The notes below the pieces were generated by a model. It was not told the origin of the DNA. It saw only the letters and a list, made by a program, of their open reading frames with translations, and ran no database searches. From positions 1-11,463 of the forward strand of contig JACZKP010000186.1 in NCBI GenBank assembly GCA_014860005.1: a stretch of DNA of 11,463 nucleotides. Reading direction: 5' to 3'. The stretch's first letter is position 1. The number at the start of each line of letters is the position of its first letter. This document shows positions 1-5,630 of the stretch, in pieces. The translations under genes were made by a program, and so were the position numbers. The DNA is from Verrucomicrobiota bacterium (GTDB lineage Bacteria; Verrucomicrobiota; Verrucomicrobiae; Limisphaerales; UBA11358).

Positions 1-1
1 C

Positions 2-130
2 AAACGCCCCGGTCAGTTCTGGAGTTGCGTTGGGGATGAAGGCTTGATGTGTCTGGAAACCTTCTGGCGCAACCAGCGTTGGCATCTGCTCTTCCCCCAC
101 ATCCTTCACGGCAACCCCCGCAGAAATTGA
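2..130 (+). CDS. 3' end of an unidentified ORF (partial)
   Basis: The window opens inside a reading frame that stays open for 42 codons and ends in TGA. The peptide is rich in aromatic and charged residues (FWSCVGDEGL, FWRNQRWHLLFPH) and the third codon positions are mostly G or C, as expected for a real gene in this genome. I do not recognise the family. The Trp/Arg/His-rich tail would suit a transposase-like or other DNA-acting protein, but that is only an impression. The opposite strand is also open across the same stretch, so strand and coding status are uncertain. Confidence 0.35.
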   Translation, partial: KRPGQFWSCVGDEGLMCLETFWRNQRWHLLFPHILHGNPRRN

Positions 131-219
131 TATGCGCCCCCGATTGACACGGGCCGATTGAGAGTTTGCCAGCAGTGGGGATTTCCCGTATTCATTGCGT
201 CCGCTTTGGCGGGCGATTT

Positions 220-1782
220 ATGAAACCCCAGGTCGAAATCTACGATACGACCCTGCGCGACGGTGCGCAGGGCGAAGGCATCAATTTCTCGGCGGTGGAC
301 AAGCTCCGCATTGCCGAGAAACTCGATACTTTCGGGGTTCACTACATTGAAGGCGGCTGGCCGGGCAGCAATCCGAAGGACATGGAGTTCTTCAAGCAAG
401 CCGCCAAACGCAAATGGAAGAGCGCCCAGATTGCCGCGTTCAGCATGACGCGCCGTAAAGGCGTGGCGGTGGAGAACGACGATTTGATGCACTTGATCCT
501 CGAAGCGAAGACGCCCGTTGTGACCATCGTCGGCAAGACATGGTTGCTGCACGTCACGGAAGTTTTGCGCGCCAAGCCGGATGAGAACCTCGCCATGATC
601 GCCGACACGATCCGCTACTTGAAGGATCACGGCAAACGCGTGATCTATGACGCGGAGCATAGCTTCGACGGCTACGCGGACGAACCCGAATACGCACTCG
701 CCACCTGGCAGGCGGCGGAGAAGGCCGGCGCGGAGTGCATCGTGCTTTGCGACACCAACGGCGGTCGCCTGCCGGGCGAAATCGCCAAAGTCACTGCACT
801 GGCAAAATCGAAGTTGAATTGCCCCATCGGCATTCACACTCACAATGATTGCGGCTTCGGGGTCGCCAACGCCATCGCCGGCATCGAAGCCGGCGCGACC
901 CAGGTACAGGGCACAATCAACGGTTACGGCGAACGCACGGGCAATTGCAATCTCATCAGCGTGATCCCGGCATTGCAGTTGAAGATGGGCCTTTGCGGCG
1001 TGCCGGCCAAATCGCTGCCCAAACTCAAGGAGCTTTCCGAGTTCGTGAACGAAGTGGCGAACGTCCGCCACGATGTCCGCGCGCCGTGGGTGGGCCAGAC
1101 CGCGTTTGCGCACAAGGGCGGCATGCATGTTCACGCCATCGAGAAGGTGGGCCGCAGTTACGAGCACATCAATCCCGAAGCGGTCGGCAATTTTCGCCGC
1201 GTGCTCGTGAGCGACATGTCCGGCCGCACCAACATTCTGATGAAGGCGAAGGAGTTGGGTTTCAAGCTCGCGCCCGAAGCGCCGGAGACGCGCGAGATCA
1301 CCTCGAAGGTCAAGGAACTCGAATCGCAAGGCTACGAATACGAAGCCGCCGAGGCCTCGCTGGCGTTGCTGATCCGCGGCATTTTGGATCACAATCCCGA
1401 ACTGCTCTTCACCGTGGACACCTATCACGTCTCCATGCGGCGCGACAAAAAGGAATCCATCTGCGAGGCGACGGTGCGGGTGCGCGTCGGCGACAAGATC
1501 GCGCATACGGTGGCGGAAGGTGATGGTCCGGTGAATGCGTTGGACGGCGCGCTGCGGCGCGCCTTGGTGAACTTTTTCCCGAAGTTGAAAAACATCGAAC
1601 TCACTGACTACAAGGTCCGCATCATCAACGGCACCACCGGCACCGCCGCCAAGACCCGCGTGCTCATCATCTCCAGCGACGGCAAGCACGAGTGGGGCAC
1701 GGTCGGTGTCAGCGAGAACATCATCGAAGCCAGCCTGCAGGCGCTGGTGGACTCGCTGGAATACGCGTTGTTGAAGAAGTGA
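220..1782 (+). CDS. cimA: (R)-citramalate synthase
   Basis: A 520-residue enzyme of the 2-isopropylmalate/homocitrate/citramalate synthase family. It condenses pyruvate with acetyl-CoA to (R)-citramalate, the first step of the threonine-independent route to 2-oxobutyrate and isoleucine, in the cytoplasm. The N-terminal HMGL-like TIM barrel starts at once with DTTLRDGAQGEG (residues 9-20, catalytic Arg13 and metal ligand Asp14). The HTHND metal motif is at 206-210 and GERTGNCN at 237-244. The region after about residue 395 fits the LeuA-type regulatory domain, which in relatives binds the end product. The signature with EGINFS, then YIEGGWPGSNPKD, favours the long CimA group over LeuA or homocitrate synthase. 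The ATG at 220 is chosen over an in-frame TTG at 166 because the conserved N-terminus begins right after it. There is no strong ribosome binding site. Length is normal and the gene looks intact. Confidence 0.93.
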   Translation: MKPQVEIYDTTLRDGAQGEGINFSAVDKLRIAEKLDTFGVHYIEGGWPGSNPKDMEFFKQAAKRKWKSAQIAAFSMTRRKGVAVENDDLMHLILEAKTPVVTIVGKTWLLHVTEVLRAKPDENLAMIADTIRYLKDHGKRVIYDAEHSFDGYADEPEYALATWQAAEKAGAECIVLCDTNGGRLPGEIAKVTALAKSKLNCPIGIHTHNDCGFGVANAIAGIEAGATQVQGTINGYGERTGNCNLISVIPALQLKMGLCGVPAKSLPKLKELSEFVNEVANVRHDVRAPWVGQTAFAHKGGMHVHAIEKVGRSYEHINPEAVGNFRRVLVSDMSGRTNILMKAKELGFKLAPEAPETREITSKVKELESQGYEYEAAEASLALLIRGILDHNPELLFTVDTYHVSMRRDKKESICEATVRVRVGDKIAHTVAEGDGPVNALDGALRRALVNFFPKLKNIELTDYKVRIINGTTGTAAKTRVLIISSDGKHEWGTVGVSENIIEASLQALVDSLEYALLKK

Positions 1783-1824
1783 ACAGGTTTGCCAACCACC
1801 GTTGATTGGGGCATTTTTTCCACC

Positions 1825-2097
1825 ATGACCGTAGCCCTCAAAAAGAAAGCTGGTGAGCTTGCCGCACACCTCACGCCCAAGCAACGCGTGGAGTTTACCG
1901 AGGTTTTGATGGCTGGGGTGGATGATTTTGTCAACCCGGAGATCGAACGCGCTTGGGCAAAGGAAATCAAACGGCGGCTGGAAGAATTACATTCCGGCAA
2001 GGTCAAGCCGATCCCCGCCGCCCGCGTTCACGCGGTAATGCGGCGTCGCCTCAATGAAATCAAAGCCCATCGAATATCATCCCGCCGCGCGGCTTGA
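1825..2097 (+). CDS. Antitoxin-like addiction module component
   Basis: A 90-residue protein resembling the small 'putative addiction module component' family (TIGR02574 type), usually the antitoxin partner of a ParE/RelE-like toxin. The family pattern is visible: a helical N-terminus with LTPKQRVEFTEVLMAG, then NPEIERAWAKEIKRRLEEL, then GKVKPIPAARV near the end. Such proteins bind and neutralise the toxin and often repress their own operon. The ATG at 1825 fits the family N-terminus better than the TTG at 1789. The last 44 bases overlap the toxin-like gene, the usual arrangement for these modules. It lies 42 bases after cimA. The C-terminal tail (about 12 residues, AHRISSRRAA) is longer than I would expect and comes from the overlap region. 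Since the toxin is broken, this antitoxin may be an orphan. Confidence 0.75.
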   Translation: MTVALKKKAGELAAHLTPKQRVEFTEVLMAGVDDFVNPEIERAWAKEIKRRLEELHSGKVKPIPAARVHAVMRRRLNEIKAHRISSRRAA

Positions 2098-2348
2098 AAT
2101 GGCCGAAGCGCTGGAGTGGTACGAGTGGCATGAGGCCGGAGTGGGCGCACGCTTCTTGTTCAAGTTGACCGAAACTGAGAAGTTCGTTTCCCGCCAGCCT
2201 GCACTCGGAACACCTCACCGATCCGGCACCCGAAAACGACGGATGCACATTTTTTCCTACAACCGAAAGGCCAGACACGATCTGGATTCTCGCGGTCGCC
2301 CATTACGCGCGGAAGCCGAATTACTGGCTGAAACGTTTGCTTGATTAA
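2054..2348 (+). pseudogene. ParE/RelE-type toxin, frameshifted
   Basis: The frame from ATG 2054 encodes a typical RelE/ParE-superfamily plasmid-stabilisation toxin start (YHPAARLEMAEALEWYE, GVGARFLFKL, then a GTPHRSGTRKRR turn) up to FSYN near 2263. It then loses all family resemblance and stops at 2344. The missing C-terminus is present in the +1 frame from 2271: PDTIWILAVAHYARKPNYWL and a few more residues, ending with TAA at 2346-2348. Compared with the family pattern, in which about six residues (VVYREx) separate these blocks, only 7 bases remain, consistent with a deletion of about 11 bases near 2263-2270. As read, the product is 96 residues with a wrong C-terminal 27 or so, so toxin activity is probably lost. 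The start overlaps the antitoxin-like gene by 44 bases and the end lies 6 bases before valS. Confidence 0.8.
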
Positions 2349-2354
2349 ACTCCT

Positions 2355-5300
2355 ATGTCTGAAATTCCCAAAGCCTACGAACCGCAGTCCGTCGAGGACA
2401 AATGGTATGACTTCTGGCTGAAGCAGGGTTGCTTCACCGCTGACCCGGCGCGCGTGAGCGACCAGCGCCCGGCGTATTCCATCGTCATTCCGCCGCCGAA
2501 CGTCACGGGCATGCTCCACATGGGGCACGTGCTCAACAACACCATCCAGGACATCCTCGCCCGCAAGGCGCGCATGGACGGCAAGGAAGTCCTCTGGCTG
2601 CCGGGCACGGACCACGCGGGCATCGCCACGCAGGTGCAGGTGGAGAAGGCGTTGAAGAAGGAAGAGCGTCTGACCAAATACGATCTCGGGCGCGAAAAAT
2701 TTCTCGAGCGCGTCTGGCAATGGAAGGAAAAGCACGGAGGCATAATCATTCAACAACTCAAGAAGCTCGGTTGCTCGTGCGATTGGACGCGTGAACGGTT
2801 CACGATGGACCCGGAGTATTCGCGCTGCGTGCAGAAGGTCTTCGTCGAGCTTTACAAAAAGGGCCTCATCTATCGCGGCAAACGCATGGTGAACTGGTGT
2901 CCAGTGTCGCAAACCGCGTTGTCCGACGAGGAGGTGGAAATGAAACCGCAGAAAGGCTTCATGTATCACTTCAAGGTTGAGGTGGTAGATGCGACGCCTT
3001 CGTCGCATGGGCAAGTGGCAGCGACGCCTTCGTCGCTGGTTGGGGGAAAACGCGACGAGGGCGTCGCGACCACCTCCGGCGACGGGGGCGTCGCAGCCAC
3101 CTGGCTCACCATCGCGACGACGCGGCCGGAAACCATTCCGGGCGACACGGCGGTGGCGGTGAATCCGAAAGACCCGCGTTACGCGCATCTCATCGGCAAG
3201 CACATCGCGCGACCGTTGCCGGCGGAATTGCCGCCCGAACAGAAGCTCATACCGATCATCGGCGACGAGCACGTGGATTTTGAATTCGGCACGGGCGTGC
3301 TCAAGGTGACGCCGGCGCACGACAAGGCGGACTTTGAAATCGGTCAGCGCCACAAGCTGGCGATTGTGGAAGTCATCAATGCCGACGGCAGCATGAACGA
3401 TCTGGCGGGCGTGGATTTGCGCGGGCTGGATCGGTTCAAGGCACGCAAAGTCGCGGAGGAAAAACTCACGGAACTGGGCGCGTTGGTGGAAACCAAGCCG
3501 TACGAGAACAACGTGGGATTCAGCCAGCGCGCGGATGTGCCGATTGAGCCGCGGCTGAGCGAGCAATGGTTTTTGAAGTATCCGGCGGTGGAGCAATCCA
3601 AGGCGTGCGTGGAGCAGGAGGGGAGCGCAGGCGGCCCGCCTGCTGATTCCGGCGGCTCGCCGGAATCCTCGTCAAACAAATTTGAGTTGGTCGGACGAGT
3701 GTCGGGCGGGCCGCCCGACACGGCACGCGGGCCGCGTGCGCTCCCCAAGATGCGTTTCCATCCGCAGCGGTGGGCGAAGGTGTATGATCACTGGCTGGCG
3801 AACATTCAGGACTGGTGCATCAGCCGTCAACTTTGGTGGGGGCATCGGATTCCGGTGTGGCGACCAACCGCAGGTTGTTCAAGGGAAAATATAGACAAAG
3901 CATTGAGCTTGGCGTCGTCTTACGCGGATGACTTGGTCATTCGAGAGTTTGCCCAATCACTGTTTGAGCATACGGCTACCAGTTATGAAATTGTGGTTGG
4001 TCCAACAGCCGAGAGCATCGAGAAGGATTTAGCACAACTTGGTTTTAATCAAGACCCCGACGTGCTCGACACGTGGTTCAGTTCTTGGTTCTGGCCGTTT
4101 GCCACGATGGGTTGGACCGGTGACAAATCCCAAGACTCCAAGAATCCAACACTCCAGGCGTTCTACCCGACCACCGATCTCGTCACCGGGCCGGACATCA
4201 TTTTCTTCTGGGTCGCGCGCATGATCATGGCGGGCTACGAATACATGGGCGAGCTGCCGTTCAAGAATGTTTATTTCACCGGCATCATCCGCGACAAGCA
4301 GGGTCGCAAGATGTCGAAGACGCTCGGCAATTCGCCCGATCCGCTCGAACTCATCGCCCAATACGGCGCGGACGCGCTCCGCTTCGGCACGATGCGCAGT
4401 GCGCCGCTCGGTCAGGACGTGTTGTTTGACGAGAAGGACGTCGAGCTGGGCCGCAACTTCTGCAACAAGCTGTGGAACGCCTGTCGCTTCCGGCAGATGG
4501 TAGGACAGGCGTCGCGCCTGTCTCCAACTGATTCGGGCAATGCTGTTGGAAGTGAGACAAGCGCGACGCCTGTCCTACGCGATGAAATACAAGACGAGAT
4601 CAATCCCTCACTGCTCACCAGCGATGACAAATGGATTCTATTGAAGCTGAACCAGGCGATTCACGAAATCAGCGAGGCATTTGCCGAGTACAAGTTCAAC
4701 GAAGCCACCGCCACGCTCTATCGCTTCTTCTGGAACGAGTATTGCGATTGGTATGTTGAGGCGAGCAAGGCCGCTCTCTCTGGTAGCCGCCGAGGTAACG
4801 AGGCGGATCAAACTTCCTCATCACCTAATCCACCTCCTCACGTCGGTGGCTACGAGGATCCGCGCCGCGCCAACACGCTCGCGGTGATTGATTTCGTCCT
4901 CTCACACGCGCTGCGCTTGTTCCATCCGTTCCTTCCCTTCATCACGGAGGAACTGTGGCACGGGATGGGTTACGCCGAGGACATGCCGGAAAGCCAGGGC
5001 GGCAAAACCATCATGAACGCGCCCTGGCCGAAACCGTTCGACGGCGATTTCCGCGATCATTACGGACTCGACGATTGCTATCTCGACTTCGCGCAGGCAA
5101 AATACGATCTGGTCACCGAGGGCCGCAATCTGCGCCGCATCGGCAACCTCCAGTCCGGCAAGAAAGTCACCTACATCCTCAAACCGGCCAACCCGGTGCT
5201 GCCGCACGATGCCGAAGTCATCAAGCTCCTGCTCAACGCCGAGGCGCTGGATATTGACCCCGATTACCAACCGAAGAAAGGCACGCCCACCGCGCACACA

Positions 5301-5543
5301 GCCCTGGGCGAATTATTCCTCCCGCTCGAAGGATTGGTGGATGTGGCCGCGGAGAAAGCGCGCCTGACCAAAGAGAAAGAAAAAATCGAAGCCGAGATCA
5401 CAAAGGTGCAGCAAAAGCTCGCAAATCCCGCCTTTGTGCAAAAAGTTCCGCCGCAAGTCCTGCAGGAACACCAGCAACGGCTGGCGGACTGGCGGGCGAA
5501 GCTCGCCCACGCCCAAGCGGCGCTGGACGCTTTGGAAGGTTGA
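2355..5543 (+). CDS. valS: Valyl-tRNA synthetase with four repeat-derived insertions
   Basis: Class I synthetase that charges tRNA-Val in the cytoplasm. The HIGH motif is HMGH (residues 55-58). The ValRS hallmark CDWTRERFTMD follows. The CP1 editing domain holds TTRPET (255-260) and AHDKADFE (His322, Asp323). ISRQLWWGHRIPVW, DPDVLDTWFSSW and KMSKT (652-656) complete the catalytic core. The anticodon-binding helical domain lies around residues 745-920, and a Lys/Glu-rich coiled coil (about 990-1062) is the usual tRNA-binding arm. At 1062 residues it is over 100 longer than typical. The excess sits in four in-frame inserts at about residues 210-249, 422-464, 716-742 and 810-833, each encoded by inverted-repeat DNA, all in linkers or loops. 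A segment of about 60 residues before DPDVLDTWF is also atypical and AT-richer. No frame breaks are seen, so the gene should be functional. The start follows the toxin remnant by 6 bases with no clear ribosome binding site. Confidence 0.97.
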   Translation: MSEIPKAYEPQSVEDKWYDFWLKQGCFTADPARVSDQRPAYSIVIPPPNVTGMLHMGHVLNNTIQDILARKARMDGKEVLWLPGTDHAGIATQVQVEKALKKEERLTKYDLGREKFLERVWQWKEKHGGIIIQQLKKLGCSCDWTRERFTMDPEYSRCVQKVFVELYKKGLIYRGKRMVNWCPVSQTALSDEEVEMKPQKGFMYHFKVEVVDATPSSHGQVAATPSSLVGGKRDEGVATTSGDGGVAATWLTIATTRPETIPGDTAVAVNPKDPRYAHLIGKHIARPLPAELPPEQKLIPIIGDEHVDFEFGTGVLKVTPAHDKADFEIGQRHKLAIVEVINADGSMNDLAGVDLRGLDRFKARKVAEEKLTELGALVETKPYENNVGFSQRADVPIEPRLSEQWFLKYPAVEQSKACVEQEGSAGGPPADSGGSPESSSNKFELVGRVSGGPPDTARGPRALPKMRFHPQRWAKVYDHWLANIQDWCISRQLWWGHRIPVWRPTAGCSRENIDKALSLASSYADDLVIREFAQSLFEHTATSYEIVVGPTAESIEKDLAQLGFNQDPDVLDTWFSSWFWPFATMGWTGDKSQDSKNPTLQAFYPTTDLVTGPDIIFFWVARMIMAGYEYMGELPFKNVYFTGIIRDKQGRKMSKTLGNSPDPLELIAQYGADALRFGTMRSAPLGQDVLFDEKDVELGRNFCNKLWNACRFRQMVGQASRLSPTDSGNAVGSETSATPVLRDEIQDEINPSLLTSDDKWILLKLNQAIHEISEAFAEYKFNEATATLYRFFWNEYCDWYVEASKAALSGSRRGNEADQTSSSPNPPPHVGGYEDPRRANTLAVIDFVLSHALRLFHPFLPFITEELWHGMGYAEDMPESQGGKTIMNAPWPKPFDGDFRDHYGLDDCYLDFAQAKYDLVTEGRNLRRIGNLQSGKKVTYILKPANPVLPHDAEVIKLLLNAEALDIDPDYQPKKGTPTAHTALGELFLPLEGLVDVAAEKARLTKEKEKIEAEITKVQQKLANPAFVQKVPPQVLQEHQQRLADWRAKLAHAQAALDALEG
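2982..3102 (+). repeat. Palindromic insert 1 in valS (ATPSS type)
   Basis: Four related units form a large imperfect inverted repeat. The 16-mer GCGACGCCTTCGTCGC occurs exactly twice (2991-3006 and 3021-3036). Its reverse-complement form follows as GCGACGAGGGCGTCGC (3052-3067), and again with changes at 3080-3095. The outer edges are GTGG at the left and CCACC at the right. The insert is translated in frame as about 40 residues containing ATPSS twice, then GVATT and GVAAT, at the entry to the CP1 editing domain just before the conserved TTRPET strand. Other ValRS proteins have only a short loop here. Confidence 0.9.
3620..3746 (+). repeat. Palindromic insert 2 in valS (GGPP type, four hairpins)
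   Basis: An outer inverted repeat starts with GGGGAGCGCA and ends with TGCGCTCCCC. Inside are four tight palindromes in a row: 3627-3643 (8-bp arms, 1-base centre), 3645-3667 (10-bp arms, 3-base loop), 3699-3721 (11-bp arms, 1-base centre) and 3723-3739 (8-bp arms, 1-base centre). CTCGTC and GACGAG flank a short AT-rich centre at about 3668-3698. It is read in frame as about 43 residues (SAGGPPADSGGSPESSS, then VSGGPPDTARGPRA) in the linker between the editing domain and the catalytic core, just before the conserved MRFHPQRW block. Confidence 0.92.
4500..4578 (+). repeat. Palindromic insert 3 in valS
   Basis: The left arm begins GTAGGACAGGCGTCGCGCC and the right arm ends GGCGCGACGCC-like bases then TGTCCTAC. 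The 23 terminal bases of each side pair with one mismatch, and after a 5-base offset CCAAC pairs with GTTGG. The loop is about 16 bases. It is read in frame as residues 716-742 (VGQASRLSPTDSGNAVGSET, then SATPVLR) at the junction between the catalytic core (NKLWNACRF) and the anticodon-binding domain (DDKWILLKLN). Elements with ends of this kind are, to my recollection, common between genes in Verrucomicrobia. Confidence 0.9.
4783..4853 (+). repeat. Palindromic insert 4 in valS (GTAGCCGCC family)
   Basis: A 71-base element with 25-base terminal arms (4783-4807 and 4829-4853) that pair at about 20 of 25 positions. The left arm is identical over all 25 bases to the reverse complement of 9995-10019 in the intergenic element next to acpS. 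It is read in frame as residues 810-833 (GSRRGNEADQTSSSPNPPPH and a few more) within the helical anticodon-binding domain, between WYVEASKAAL and RRANTLAVIDF. The frame used (GGT AGC) avoids the TAG that the same element end offers in another frame. Confidence 0.9.
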
Positions 5544-5630
5544 TAGGCAATCTTTGGCGCCGCGCAACCACTGCCAACTTCCGGACGAAATGCAAAGGTG
5601 CTGGAGCGCTTGAGTCCGAAATGTCTGGGG

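Noticed and set aside
144..172. Perfect TTGACA (144-149) upstream of cimA as a promoter
   Set aside because: No acceptable -10 hexamer lies 16-18 bases downstream, so the match alone is not enough.
106..1884. 592-codon open frame on the - strand opposite cimA
   Set aside because: It is a codon-bias shadow: the + strand encodes a full conserved CimA and the antisense product looks like no protein family.
2160..3596. 478-codon open frame on the - strand opposite the start of valS
   Set aside because: It lies opposite conserved ValRS motifs and is very His/Arg-rich, typical of an antisense shadow in GC-rich DNA.
2982..4853. CRISPR array or splicing/intein-like elements in valS
   Set aside because: The blocks are palindromic units of differing families without regular spacers, and none has intein or intron motifs; each simply reads through in frame.
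5544..5630. Terminator between the convergent valS and 808-residue genes
   Set aside because: Only a weak 5-6 bp pairing (CGGAC/GTCCG) with a long loop and no T-run was found.
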